Of a stretch of 64,000 bases of DNA, positions 1-9,024 are shown in pieces. Position numbers and translations under genes: made by a program. This stretch comes from an uncultured Bizionia sp. (GTDB lineage: Bacteria; Bacteroidota; Bacteroidia; Flavobacteriales; Flavobacteriaceae). The DNA lies in NCBI GenBank assembly GCA_947496215.1, contig CANMCF010000002.1:62001-126000 (forward strand), read 5' to 3'. A model generated the notes under the pieces. It made no database searches. It was not told the DNA's origin and saw only the letters and a list, made by a program, of their open reading frames with translations. Position 1 is the stretch's first letter, and each line of letters opens with the position of its first letter.

Positions 1-396
1 ATAGATGTTGATATTTCAGCATATATAGGTAGCATTACGACACTTGTTGTTCAAGCTCAATCTAATTCTGCTACAGAAGAGTATATGTTTGACGATATTT
101 TATTTACTGAGGGAGTCAAAGAAGGAACCCTCTCTAATCACGAGTTTGCAATAAATAACGCATTCTCTGTATACCCAAACCCATCCAATGGAAACATTAC
201 CATTAAAAACTCTGGCATTGCTTTGGATAGAATTCAAATTTCGGATTTAAATGGTCGTGTTGTCGCTAATTATGATTTAAATGGAACAGTAGAGGATAAA
301 GAACTTGATTTAGAATCTATGTTGTCTTCAGGAATGTATTTGATGACCTTGTCGTCTGAGAATGCCTCAACAGTTAAGAAAATAGTGATAAACTAA
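1..396 (+). CDS. T9SS type A sorting-domain protein, C-terminal part
   Basis: The reading frame is open from base 1, so only the last 131 codons of a larger secreted protein are present. The final ~75 residues have the features of a type IX secretion C-terminal signal: a YPNPSNG motif, then the short strand pattern ending in SGMYLMTLSS and a basic tail that is removed on export. Proteins with this domain cross the outer membrane by the Por/Spr machinery and are released or fixed to the cell surface. The catalytic or binding part lies outside the window, so its function cannot be read. A strong terminator follows. Confidence 0.85.
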   Translation: MDVDISAYIGSITTLVVQAQSNSATEEYMFDDILFTEGVKEGTLSNHEFAINNAFSVYPNPSNGNITIKNSGIALDRIQISDLNGRVVANYDLNGTVEDKELDLESMLSSGMYLMTLSSENASTVKKIVIN

Positions 397-418
397 TCGC
401 TAATTTTAATAAAAAAAG

Positions 419-445
419 AAACCTCCATTGATTGGAGGTTTTTTT
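419..445 (+). terminator. Intrinsic terminator of the T9SS gene
   Basis: An 8-bp perfect stem (419-426 with 434-441) with a 7-nt loop is followed by a run of T to 445. It lies 22 bases after the stop codon of the sorting-domain protein. Confidence 0.9.
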
Positions 446-508
446 ATGCTTAAAAATTAAGAGAGGTCTAGGTTTTTTAAGTGTAAAATATATTCTGCAC
501 GACATTGC

Positions 509-979
509 CTATATCTTGATCTGCCTCTCTATCTGTTGGTCCAACGAGATGAAGGTTTCCGTTCTGGAAACGCCAGTGATGGACTGGATGTCGTTATTTA
601 GCAAATGCATTAAATGTTCATTGTCCTTGCAGAGTATCTTGATGAAAATACTCCAGTTCCCTGTGGTATAATGACACTCCAATACTTCTGGTATTTTTTT
701 CAGTTGCTTTACAGCTTGAGGGTTACTTACGGCTTTGTCCAAGTAAACGCCTACAAAGGCCATTGTCGTATAGCCAAGCACCTTTGGGTTTATGATGAAC
801 TTGGAGCCGGCTATCAATCCCGATTTTTCAAGCTTGCGCAAACGTTGGTGTATTGCAGCTCCAGAAATGCCTACTTGCCTTGCGATTTCCAAGACAGGTG
901 TCCTAGCATCTCCCATCAATGCACGTAGTATCTTTTTATCGATGCCATCTATTTGTATGTTCTTGTTTATTACTTTCAA
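509..979 (-). CDS. Lrp/AsnC family transcriptional regulator
   Basis: This 156-residue protein has the usual Lrp size and order: an N-terminal winged helix-turn-helix (about residues 10-60, with IDKKILRALMGDAR opening it) and a C-terminal RAM/ligand-binding domain. The family forms octamers that respond to amino acids and usually control a linked amino-acid gene. It lies 102 bases downstream of the saccharopine dehydrogenase-like gene on the same strand, so regulation of lysine or other amino-acid metabolism by this protein is a reasonable inference. The effector cannot be predicted from sequence. Confidence 0.9.
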   Translation of the reverse strand: MKVINKNIQIDGIDKKILRALMGDARTPVLEIARQVGISGAAIHQRLRKLEKSGLIAGSKFIINPKVLGYTTMAFVGVYLDKAVSNPQAVKQLKKIPEVLECHYTTGNWSIFIKILCKDNEHLMHLLNNDIQSITGVSRTETFISLDQQIERQIKI

Positions 980-1081
980 AACTATTTATGTTTGCATATT
1001 AAAACATAAAAATACTAAAAGCATTTAAGATTGTAATTCTAGTTGGCTATAAAAATCCAAGATGTTGGAATCGTTTGACCT

Positions 1082-2446
1082 TCAAACATTCAAAGGGTTG
1101 TAACCTAGATATGGTACTTCCTTTTCGTTGAAAACAACACCATAGTCTTCCAATTCCTTTAAGATGGGTTCATAAACTTCCTTGGTAATGGGAACCAGTA
1201 CGCCAGGCGTCTTTATTTTTCCATTCAGGATGGCCATGGTTGCCATTGCTACTGGTAATCCTACCGTCTTTGCCATTGCCGTATAGGTTTGGTCTTCTCC
1301 CAAAGTTACCATAGTAGCATCGATTTGATGTTTCTTGCCATTCAACTCGTAGCCGAACTTGTGATACATGACAATCATGTCCTTGTCATCCTCATCCAAT
1401 GTCCAGCTGTCCATCAAGATCTTTTGAAGAATTTGAGCAGGTGTGGCTTTTTTCAACTCTACCATTTTCGTTGGACTGAAAAGGTCGAGTTCTATGAACT
1501 TGTCCCAAATGGTATCATCCTGATCTATTTTGATCGCATGTCTGAATTTAAGCTCTACGGAATCCGAAGGGCTATATGGTAAAAACGAGTTTACGAAGTC
1601 TCGGTAACTCATGTTCTCGCTATCGTCAATGGTGTAACTGTCGTCTGTCATCCCCAGAGCAGCAAGTACTTGCCAGCCACGAGAAAAACCAACGCGACGG
1701 ATGGTACCCCTATAAAGTGTCTTTATGTCATCCAAACCATAGACACTTTGGTATTTCAAGGAATCTCTATTGGCATAAGCTTCAAAACGGCCATAACCAT
1801 CAATTTCCAAGAACTCAGTGCGTCTGAACAAGCGATTGTATGGAATGTATTTGTAGGTTCCCTCTTGTAAGAACTTGGCAGCGCTCCCCTGTCCAGCTAC
1901 AACCACATTTCTGGGATTCCAAGTAAATTTGTAGTTCCATAGGTTGTTGTCGCTTTCTGGAGCTACCAATCCGCCAGTAAAGGACTCAAATAAAATCACT
2001 TTTCCGCCTTGACCCGTAATGCGATCAATTACTTGCATGGCACTCATATGATCGATGCCGGGATCTACACCAATTTCATTCATAAAGGTTAGTCCTTTGG
2101 CTTTTGCGGCTTCATCGAGTTCTTGCATCTCTTTGCTTACGTAGGAAGCCGTTACCATGTTCTTTTCGTAGGTAATGCAATCTTTTGCGACTTCTATGTG
2201 AAAACGGGCAGGCAACATCGATACGACGATGTCGGCATCTTTGACTGCACTCACACGGGAAGCTTCATTGAAGACATCCAATGCTATGGCAGTTGCGTTT
2301 TTATGATTTCCAGTTAGTTTTCTGGCATTTTCGACACTTAAGTCTCCAACGGTGACATGGAGGTTTTCACTTTCAGATTTGTCCAAGAAATATTTTATTA
2401 AGTATGAAGCTGACTTTCCAGAACCGATAACTAAAATCTTTCGCAT
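1082..2446 (-). CDS. Saccharopine dehydrogenase-like NAD(P) oxidoreductase
   Basis: The 454-residue protein starts with a Rossmann nucleotide-binding motif (VIGSGKSASYL) and continues with the saccharopine reductase C-terminal domain; MNEIGVDPGIDHM near residue 125 is typical of the family. The length fits the L-glutamate-forming saccharopine dehydrogenase group. In Bacteroidetes such proteins are linked to lysine catabolism or to related imino-acid chemistry, and the Lrp gene downstream supports an amino-acid role. A glutaryl-CoA dehydrogenase-like gene at 24.2 kb would fit a lysine-degradation route, but they are not in one operon. The direction and substrate are not certain. Confidence 0.85.
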   Translation of the reverse strand: MRKILVIGSGKSASYLIKYFLDKSESENLHVTVGDLSVENARKLTGNHKNATAIALDVFNEASRVSAVKDADIVVSMLPARFHIEVAKDCITYEKNMVTASYVSKEMQELDEAAKAKGLTFMNEIGVDPGIDHMSAMQVIDRITGQGGKVILFESFTGGLVAPESDNNLWNYKFTWNPRNVVVAGQGSAAKFLQEGTYKYIPYNRLFRRTEFLEIDGYGRFEAYANRDSLKYQSVYGLDDIKTLYRGTIRRVGFSRGWQVLAALGMTDDSYTIDDSENMSYRDFVNSFLPYSPSDSVELKFRHAIKIDQDDTIWDKFIELDLFSPTKMVELKKATPAQILQKILMDSWTLDEDDKDMIVMYHKFGYELNGKKHQIDATMVTLGEDQTYTAMAKTVGLPVAMATMAILNGKIKTPGVLVPITKEVYEPILKELEDYGVVFNEKEVPYLGYNPLNV

Positions 2447-2624
2447 AATTGAGATATGTTAAGTAATTTTGTGTTTTATATAGGGCGAATGTAGTAAAAT
2501 GCAATCGTTATAAAAACTCAAAATATAAATTTATTTATGAACCATGTCATTGTGTTTTACTACTATCGATGTCGTAGGTTTAAGGATTGATTTTATTTGA
2601 ATAATGCATCAAAAAACATAAAAA

Positions 2625-3014
2625 ATGAATAAAACTATTTTGATCACAGGTGCCATGTTAGGCATTTCAAGTGTCGTTTTTGGGGCTTTTGCAGCACATG
2701 GCCTAAAAGCATTGATAGAAACGGAATCTTTGCAAACTTTTGAAACTGGTGTGCGTTACCAAATGTATCACGCACTGCTGTTGTTGTTTGTTGGAAGTTT
2801 CAACAGCTTGTCCAAGAAAACCAAAAAGATCATATTTTACCTTGTGGTTGGCGGGCTTTTATTGTTTTCTGGCTCCATTTACGGGTTGTCGACAAATTCC
2901 CTTTCTGCCTTTAATTTTAAAAGTGTGGCTTTTGTCACCCCCATCGGTGGTTTGCTCTTAATTGTAGCTTGGATAGTTATGGCTATTGGGTTTACAAGGA
3001 TTAAGGATAATTAA
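2625..3014 (+). CDS. DUF423 family small membrane protein
   Basis: A 129-residue protein with four hydrophobic segments (about residues 5-27, 44-62, 69-88 and 100-122). The opening with a glycine-rich first helix followed by FGAFAAHGLK is the hallmark of DUF423/YgdD proteins of the inner membrane. The family has no established biochemical role. It stands alone between the divergent saccharopine dehydrogenase gene and pckA. Confidence 0.88.
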   Translation: MNKTILITGAMLGISSVVFGAFAAHGLKALIETESLQTFETGVRYQMYHALLLLFVGSFNSLSKKTKKIIFYLVVGGLLLFSGSIYGLSTNSLSAFNFKSVAFVTPIGGLLLIVAWIVMAIGFTRIKDN

Positions 3015-3048
3015 TTTCTTTTTTAACACCTATTTTTATAATAATCAC

Positions 3049-3056
3049 TAATTTTG
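3049..3056 (+). promoter_or_regulatory. Putative -7 box of the pckA promoter
   Basis: TAATTTTG matches the Bacteroidetes -7 consensus TAnnTTTG and lies 24 bases before the pckA start codon, giving a short leader. I see no convincing TTTG at the -33 position. Confidence 0.55.
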
Positions 3057-3080
3057 TACCCTAAACAAGATAACTAAATT

Positions 3081-4694
3081 ATGGTAAACCATACACAATC
3101 TACGAAATCGATTTCGCTTGAAAAATACGGAATCAAGAATGCCAAAGTACAATACCAATTGACCCCAGACCAACTTCATGACACTGCCATTGAGAAAGGA
3201 CAAGGTGTTGAAGCATCCTCAGGAGCTTTAGCTGTCAATACAGGTGAGTTTACTGGACGTTCGCCAATGGATAGATTTATTGTAAAAGACGATATTACTA
3301 AAGGCCGCGTTTGGTGGGGAAACATCAACATTCCTTTCGATTCAGACAAGTTTCAAAAACTATACGACAAGGTGGTCGATTATTTATCTGAAAAAGAATT
3401 GTTTGTAAGAGACAGCTTTGCTTGCGCCGATGAAAACTATAAATTGAACATTCGTGTTATCAACGAATACCCTTGGAGCAACATGTTTGCTTCCAACATG
3501 TTCTTGCGCCCAACCGAGGAGGAGTTGAAAGACTTCACACCAGAATGGACGATTGTAAATGCACCAGGTTTCATGGCCAATGCAGAAGAAGATGGAACCC
3601 GCCAACATAATTTCGCCATCTTGGACTTTACAAGAAAAATAGCTTTGATAGGTGGTACGGGTTACACTGGGGAAATCAAAAAAGGAATTTTCTCTGCATT
3701 GAACTTCATCCTTCCTGTGTTTAAAGACACATTGCCAATGCACTGTAGTGCCAATGTTGGAGAAGAAGGAGATACATCGATTTTCTTTGGTTTGTCAGGA
3801 ACAGGAAAAACTACTTTGTCTACCGATCCAAATAGAAGTCTAATTGGAGATGACGAGCATGGATGGACCAGTGAAAACACTGTTTTCAATTTTGAAGGAG
3901 GTTGTTATGCGAAAGTGATCAACCTTTCACAAGAGCAAGAGCCAGAGATCTATGGAGCCATAAAAAAAGGAGCCATTCTCGAAAACGTAATAATGAATGA
4001 CAAGAACGAAGTAGACTTCAAAGATACTTCGATCACTCAAAATACAAGAGTCAGTTACCCGATTCATCATATAGAAAACATCAAGGTGCCATCTATAGGA
4101 AAGAATCCCAAGAACATATTCTTTTTGACGGCAGATGCCTTTGGTGTATTGCCTCCAATCTCAAAATTAACGCCTGGACAAGCAGCTTATCACTTTATTT
4201 CAGGGTATACTGCAAAAGTAGCAGGAACTGAAGCAGGAATAACTGAGCCAGTACCTAGTTTCTCTGCATGTTTTGGAGCACCTTTTATGCCTTTGCACCC
4301 TACTAAGTATGCAGAAATGCTGAGCAAGAAAATGCAAGAGGCCGGTGTAACGGTTTGGTTGGTGAACACTGGTTGGACTGGTGGACCATATGGAGTGGGT
4401 AGTAGAATGAAATTGAAGTACACACGTGCCATGATTACTGCTGCTATGGATGGTTCTCTAGAAGAAGCCAACAAAGGGAATTACCACATACACTCAGTGT
4501 TTAAGGTAGAACAGCCTAGAACGTGTCCTAATGTACCGACATCAGTGTTGAGTCCAAGACAGACTTGGAACAATGATGAAGGTTATTACAATACTGCAGA
4601 TAAGTTGGCTGTATCGTTTAAAGACAATTTCAAACAATTTGAAGACAATGCCAATGCCGAAATCTTGGCTGGAGCACCAAATGTGAGAAAATAA
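3081..4694 (+). CDS. pckA: Phosphoenolpyruvate carboxykinase (ATP)
   Basis: The 537-residue protein matches ATP-dependent PEP carboxykinase in length and motifs. It converts oxaloacetate and ATP to PEP and CO2, the first committed step of gluconeogenesis. Visible are the substrate region NTGEFTGRSPMDRF near residue 53, the kinase P-loop GLSGTGKTTLS (about residues 237-247) and the following DDEHGW metal-binding motif. It acts in the cytosol. It is monocistronic: a -7 box lies 25 bases upstream and a perfect 12-bp terminator follows. Confidence 0.98.
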   Translation: MVNHTQSTKSISLEKYGIKNAKVQYQLTPDQLHDTAIEKGQGVEASSGALAVNTGEFTGRSPMDRFIVKDDITKGRVWWGNINIPFDSDKFQKLYDKVVDYLSEKELFVRDSFACADENYKLNIRVINEYPWSNMFASNMFLRPTEEELKDFTPEWTIVNAPGFMANAEEDGTRQHNFAILDFTRKIALIGGTGYTGEIKKGIFSALNFILPVFKDTLPMHCSANVGEEGDTSIFFGLSGTGKTTLSTDPNRSLIGDDEHGWTSENTVFNFEGGCYAKVINLSQEQEPEIYGAIKKGAILENVIMNDKNEVDFKDTSITQNTRVSYPIHHIENIKVPSIGKNPKNIFFLTADAFGVLPPISKLTPGQAAYHFISGYTAKVAGTEAGITEPVPSFSACFGAPFMPLHPTKYAEMLSKKMQEAGVTVWLVNTGWTGGPYGVGSRMKLKYTRAMITAAMDGSLEEANKGNYHIHSVFKVEQPRTCPNVPTSVLSPRQTWNNDEGYYNTADKLAVSFKDNFKQFEDNANAEILAGAPNVRK

Positions 4695-4733
4695 CATTCA
4701 AATGGACTCCAATGGGAGTTGAATCATAAATAG

Positions 4734-4765
4734 AAAACCTTAAAGTAGACTTTAAGGTTTTTTTT
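4734..4765 (+). terminator. Intrinsic terminator of pckA
   Basis: A perfect 12-bp stem (4734-4745 with 4750-4761), 4-nt loop and eight T residues follow pckA by about 40 bases. Confidence 0.95.
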
Positions 4766-4807
4766 GATCTTAGAATGATTTGACATTGTGTTTAAAATAA
4801 GATAAAT

Positions 4808-4840
4808 AAAAAAAGACTTCTCATCGAGAAGTCTTTTTTT
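4808..4840 (-). terminator. Bidirectional terminator serving hemD
   Basis: An 8-bp GC-containing stem (4815-4822 with 4826-4833) is flanked by seven A on one side and seven T on the other, so it can end transcripts from both strands. It lies 30 bases past the hemD stop codon. Confidence 0.9.
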
Positions 4841-4870
4841 ATAAGTTAAAAACAAATGTTCTATAAGAGA

Positions 4871-5617
4871 TTATTTCTTGTTTACAGTATCTATGTATTT
4901 CTTCAAAGCCATTGACATGGAAGGTGTCTCTGGTGTTGGAGCAGAAATGTCCACTCTAAGGCCTCTAGCTTCTACAGCTTTAATGGTTGTGTTGCCAAAT
5001 ACGGCAATACGTGTATTGTTTTGTTTGAAATTTGGGAAATTGTGAAATAGCGATTCAATGCCCGATGGGCTGAAAAACACTAAAATGTCATAAGTGACGT
5101 TTTCCAAATCGGAAAGGTCGCTAATCACGGTTTTGTAAAACACGGCCTCTCTCCAATTAACTCCCAATCCATCCAAAGTTTCAGGAACTAGAGGTTTGAG
5201 TTTGTCGGTAGTGGGAAGCAAAAAAGCTTCGTCCTTATACTTCTTGATCAATGGTGATAATTCGGCAAATGTACGTTTACCAACATAAATTTTACGTTTT
5301 CTATATACAACATACTTTTGTAGGTAGTATGCCACTGCTTCAGATTGGCAAAAATACTTCATGGTATCCGGCACTTTAAAGCGCATTTCCTCTGCAACTC
5401 TAAAGAAGTGATCCACAGCATTTCTACTAGTCAATATGATAGCAGTAAATTTTGTTAAATCTATTTTTTGCTGTCTGATTTCTTTGGAGGGAACCCCTTC
5501 TACATGAATGAAAGGACGGAAGTCAATCTTAACTTTTTGTCTTTCAGAAAGATCGAAATAAGGCGAATTTTCTATTTTAGGTTCTGGTTGCGAGACTAAA
5601 ATTGTTTTCACTTTCAT
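4871..5617 (-). CDS. hemD: Uroporphyrinogen-III synthase
   Basis: The 248-residue protein has the size and overall pattern of HemD, including the conserved region around VFFSPSGIESL (near residue 185) that lines the active-site cleft. HemD cyclises hydroxymethylbilane to uroporphyrinogen III in haem and sirohaem synthesis. HemD sequences are poorly conserved, so the call rests on length, the PSGI segment, the ILTSRNAVDHF segment near residue 61 and on the neighbouring DUF4271 gene, a partner commonly found beside hemD in this phylum. The two genes are 25 bases apart and probably form an operon. Confidence 0.88.
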   Translation of the reverse strand: MKVKTILVSQPEPKIENSPYFDLSERQKVKIDFRPFIHVEGVPSKEIRQQKIDLTKFTAIILTSRNAVDHFFRVAEEMRFKVPDTMKYFCQSEAVAYYLQKYVVYRKRKIYVGKRTFAELSPLIKKYKDEAFLLPTTDKLKPLVPETLDGLGVNWREAVFYKTVISDLSDLENVTYDILVFFSPSGIESLFHNFPNFKQNNTRIAVFGNTTIKAVEARGLRVDISAPTPETPSMSMALKKYIDTVNKK

Positions 5618-5642
5618 AGTTAATAGCTTTATGTTATACCCC

Positions 5643-6290
5643 TTAGATGCTTGTAATTAACTTATACAAAATCACGTAAGGCGAAATTTCGAGTGCGCAA
5701 AGATACAAAATAAAATAAAAGAAGTTCTTTTTAATTGTGTTTTGATTTCGTTTAAAGAAAGAAAGTGAACCAATGCAGTTGATAATTGCCAAAACGACGA
5801 ATATGGAAACAAACATTATAGTGTTGGGATGTATGGTATAAATTAAAATCCCGTTGATGGGAATTAGAATCAAACCAATAAAGTTCTTATAGCTTATTTT
5901 TTGGAACAAATAGCTGCTTATGATGGTGTCGATGCTTAAGACACTGCTAATTAAACGTTCTAAGAGGACTTTTATCAAAAAAAACAAAGCAATGGCAAAG
6001 CCTATCTTTAAGAGTAACAATTCGGAGGCTTCTAAAAGGATTTGACCCTTGTCGTAAAATTGGTAGGCAAAGATGGCCAAGCCAATAACGAGATTGCCAA
6101 ACAACAAAGCTTCGAAACCATCCAGGAATTTTTGATCTCGGGCATACACTTTCAAATATTTGAAATTTACAACAATGGAAGTGAAGTCATTAAAACGTTT
6201 TGGATGCATTAGTTTTGCAGATGCTACAAGCAACAAGCTAACCAATATTAGAATGGTAAAAACCTCAGTGGAAATTAAATCTCTTAGCAT
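5643..6290 (-). CDS. DUF4271 family membrane protein
   Basis: A 215-residue integral membrane protein with about six hydrophobic segments; length and composition match DUF4271, a Bacteroidetes-only family usually encoded directly before hemD, as here. No catalytic motif can be seen and no function is established. Co-occurrence with hemD hints at a role in haem-related or envelope metabolism, but this is only inference. It shares a 110-base divergent promoter region with the mannosyltransferase gene. Confidence 0.82.
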   Translation of the reverse strand: MLRDLISTEVFTILILVSLLLVASAKLMHPKRFNDFTSIVVNFKYLKVYARDQKFLDGFEALLFGNLVIGLAIFAYQFYDKGQILLEASELLLLKIGFAIALFFLIKVLLERLISSVLSIDTIISSYLFQKISYKNFIGLILIPINGILIYTIHPNTIMFVSIFVVLAIINCIGSLSFFKRNQNTIKKNFFYFILYLCALEISPYVILYKLITSI

Positions 6291-6370
6291 TGTATAAAAT
6301 TATTACATTTATTTATAAGGAGACTCACCAATATTAAGAAATATTTAAAAAACGTATCTTTTAAAAAATG

Positions 6371-6378
6371 TACATTTG
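6371..6378 (+). promoter_or_regulatory. Putative -7 box of the mannosyltransferase-pyrC operon
   Basis: TACATTTG fits TAnnTTTG and lies 22 bases before the first gene of a three-gene operon. No clear -33 element is visible. Confidence 0.5.
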
Positions 6379-6400
6379 CTACAAAAAATAGAAAGCAGAA

Positions 6401-7123
6401 ATGCAAGATGCAATTGTTATTATTCCTACTTACAATGAAATCGAGAATATCGAGGCCATCGTAAAAGCGGTCTTTACCCAAGACAAGGCCTTCGATGTTT
6501 TGATTGTGGATGACAATTCGCCAGACTTGACGGGAGAGAAGGTGAAGGAACTCCAAGAGGATTACCCTAATCGTTTGTTTTTGGAATCCAGAAAAGAGAA
6601 GGCTGGACTTGGAACTGCTTATATTCACGGGTTTAAATGGAGTTTGAGAAAAGGATATGACTATATCTTTGAAATGGATGCCGATTTTTCCCACAACCCA
6701 AAGGATCTGATAAGACTTTACCAAGCATGCCATTTGGAAAATGCCGACGTAAGCATAGGTTCCCGTTATGTAAAAGGAGTAAATGTCGTAAATTGGCCAT
6801 TGGGAAGAGTGATATTGTCCTACGGGGCATCTATTTACGTTCGTTTGATAACGGGAATGCGAATTCAAGATACGACAGCTGGATTTGTATGTTACAAGAG
6901 AAGTGTTCTGGAAAGCTTGAATTTGGAAGAAATTAGGTTTGTAGGTTATGCCTTTCAGATAGAAATGAAATTTAAAGCCTATTTGAAGCAATTTAAAATC
7001 GTGGAAATACCAGTAATATTCACAGATAGAACAAAAGGACAATCCAAATTGAGTTCGGGAATTATTTCTGAAGCCATCTTTGGAGTCATAACAATGAAAT
7101 TTAAAAGCTTATTTAAAAAATAA
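6401..7123 (+). CDS. Polyprenol-phosphate mannosyltransferase (GT2)
   Basis: The 240-residue protein is a family 2 glycosyltransferase of the dolichol/polyprenol monophosphomannose synthase type. It opens with IIPTYNEIENI, has DDNSPD near residue 45 and the metal-binding region FEMDADFSHNP near residue 88, and ends with the GQSKLSSG segment typical of this subgroup. It would transfer a hexose from a nucleotide sugar to a polyprenyl phosphate on the cytoplasmic face of the membrane. There are no C-terminal membrane helices, as in soluble Dpm1-like enzymes. Six bases separate it from pyrC, with which it forms an operon. Confidence 0.92.
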   Translation: MQDAIVIIPTYNEIENIEAIVKAVFTQDKAFDVLIVDDNSPDLTGEKVKELQEDYPNRLFLESRKEKAGLGTAYIHGFKWSLRKGYDYIFEMDADFSHNPKDLIRLYQACHLENADVSIGSRYVKGVNVVNWPLGRVILSYGASIYVRLITGMRIQDTTAGFVCYKRSVLESLNLEEIRFVGYAFQIEMKFKAYLKQFKIVEIPVIFTDRTKGQSKLSSGIISEAIFGVITMKFKSLFKK

Positions 7124-7129
7124 TCGAAG

Positions 7130-8476
7130 ATGAACGAAAGAATCACACTTATAAAAAATGCTAAAATCGTTAATGAAGGTTCTGTCTTCAATGGGGATAT
7201 TTTAATTGAAGGAGATCGTATAAAGGAAATTAGTGAATCTATTAGTGCAAAGTCTGCTGATGTCCACGTTTTCGATGCAGAAGGTAAATACGTACTTCCA
7301 GGAGCGATAGACGATCAAGTGCATTTCAGGGAACCGGGCTTGACGCACAAGGCAAACATAGAAACCGAATCCAGAGCGGCAATAGCAGGAGGGATCACTT
7401 CTTTTATCGAAATGCCCAATACCAATCCACAAACTACGACGATTGAGAAGCTAAATGAAAAGTTCGAGGTAGCCAAAAATACGGCATATGCGAATTACTC
7501 GTTCATGTTTGGAGGAACTAACGGTAATTTAGATGAGATCCTGAAGGTAGACCCTAAACAAGTGGCGGGTTTAAAGTTGTTCTTGGGATCTTCGACAGGA
7601 AATATGTTGGTAGACAATCCGGAAGTATTGGAGAAAATATTTTCAAGTACAGACTTGTTAATATCGGTACATTGCGAGGATGAAGGTACCATAAAAACGA
7701 ATATGGAGATTTACAAAGAACGTTATGGGGATGACATACCCATAAATCTTCACCCTATAATAAGAAGTGAGGATGCATGTTACATATCGTCGTCCAAGGC
7801 CATAGAGCTGGCAAAAAAAACAGGGGCAAGATTACACGTGTTCCATTTGTCCACAGGGAAGGAAACCAATCTATTCAGCAACAAGATACCACTGAAAGAT
7901 AAGAAGATCACGGCAGAAGTCTGTGTGCACCATTTATGGTTTAGCGACAAGGATTATGATGAGAAGGGGACTTTCATAAAATGGAACCCTGCAGTGAAAA
8001 CGGAAAAGGACAAGGATCAATTGTTGAAGGCATTGCTCGATGACAGAATAGATGTCATAGCTACAGATCATGCGCCACACACCTTGGAAGAAAAGGAGAA
8101 TGTCTACACAAAGGCTCCATCTGGAGGGCCGTTGGTACAGCATGCGTTGCCTGCGTTGTTGGAGATGTATCACCAAGGGAAAATTTCGATTGAAAAGATC
8201 GTAGAGAAAATATGTCACAATCCGGCGATATTGTTTCAAATAGAAAAGCGTGGGTTTATTAGAGAAGGTTATTTTGCAGATTTGGTAATAGTGGATTTAA
8301 ACAACCCTTGGACGGTTAACAAGGATAATATTCTATATAAATGTGGTTGGTCCCCATTTGAAGGAACTACCTTCAAATCTAGGATTTCACATACTTTTGT
8401 AAATGGAGGTTTGGCCTACAAGAACTTTAAGTTCTACGACACGAAATATGCTAGACAATTAACTTTTGATAGATAA
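7130..8476 (+). CDS. pyrC: Dihydroorotase
   Basis: The 448-residue protein belongs to the class I (multifunctional-complex type) dihydroorotases of the amidohydrolase superfamily and makes dihydroorotate from carbamoyl-aspartate in pyrimidine synthesis. Visible are the HFREPG loop after the first metal-ligand region (about residues 62-70), the LFLGSSTG segment that should carry the bridging lysine (about residue 148) and ATDHAPHT near residue 305. The usual metal-binding His-x-His reads Gln-Val-His here; the rest of the active site is intact. I believe this substitution is shared by relatives in the phylum, so it does not argue against function. Confidence 0.93.
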   Translation: MNERITLIKNAKIVNEGSVFNGDILIEGDRIKEISESISAKSADVHVFDAEGKYVLPGAIDDQVHFREPGLTHKANIETESRAAIAGGITSFIEMPNTNPQTTTIEKLNEKFEVAKNTAYANYSFMFGGTNGNLDEILKVDPKQVAGLKLFLGSSTGNMLVDNPEVLEKIFSSTDLLISVHCEDEGTIKTNMEIYKERYGDDIPINLHPIIRSEDACYISSSKAIELAKKTGARLHVFHLSTGKETNLFSNKIPLKDKKITAEVCVHHLWFSDKDYDEKGTFIKWNPAVKTEKDKDQLLKALLDDRIDVIATDHAPHTLEEKENVYTKAPSGGPLVQHALPALLEMYHQGKISIEKIVEKICHNPAILFQIEKRGFIREGYFADLVIVDLNNPWTVNKDNILYKCGWSPFEGTTFKSRISHTFVNGGLAYKNFKFYDTKYARQLTFDR

Positions 8477-8505
8477 CGGATGAATTATGTTGAAATATTA
8501 AAAAA

Positions 8506-9024
8506 ATGAAAGCCAGAGGATTCACATATTTACTATTGTTGCTTTTTTTGAGCTCGTGTTACGATGTCAAAAAACCTGAAAAACCGGAACACTTGTTGAC
8601 TGAGTCCGAAATGGTGACAGTTTTGGTCGATATGGCCATAGTCTCTTCGGCAAAAGGAATAAACAAGAAATTGCTTGAAGACAATGGGATTGTCCCAGAT
8701 GAATATATTTATGAGAAGAATAACATCGATAGTATCACATTTGTCAAAAACAATGAATATTATGCCTTCAACATCAAGAAGTATAGCGAGATATATGCAA
8801 AAGTAAAGGATAGTCTAACCAAACTAAGGGATAAGTACAAGGCAATTGAAGACAAGGAGGTAAAAGAAAAAGAGAAGAAGGATTCCATAAAGCGAGAAAA
8901 AAAGAAAGCCAAAGGTGGTGCTCTAACTAAAAAGAATGGAGCTAAGAGCTTTAAAAAAAGCATTGAACCGAAGAAAAAGCAAGATTCTAGGGTAAAGGCA
9001 GTACCACCAAAAGAGAAAAACTAA
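8506..9024 (+). CDS. DUF4296 family lipoprotein
   Basis: The 172-residue protein has a lipoprotein signal (LLLLLFLSSC, modified Cys at 18), a short helical domain with the DUF4296 pattern (LLTESEMVTVLVDMAI) and a very lysine-rich, low-complexity tail from about residue 110. DUF4296 is a Bacteroidetes family of unknown function that regularly follows pyrC, as here. It should be anchored in the outer or inner membrane facing the periplasm. Its stop codon overlaps by 4 bases the stop of the convergent epimerase gene. Confidence 0.85.
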   Translation: MKARGFTYLLLLLFLSSCYDVKKPEKPEHLLTESEMVTVLVDMAIVSSAKGINKKLLEDNGIVPDEYIYEKNNIDSITFVKNNEYYAFNIKKYSEIYAKVKDSLTKLRDKYKAIEDKEVKEKEKKDSIKREKKKAKGGALTKKNGAKSFKKSIEPKKKQDSRVKAVPPKEKN

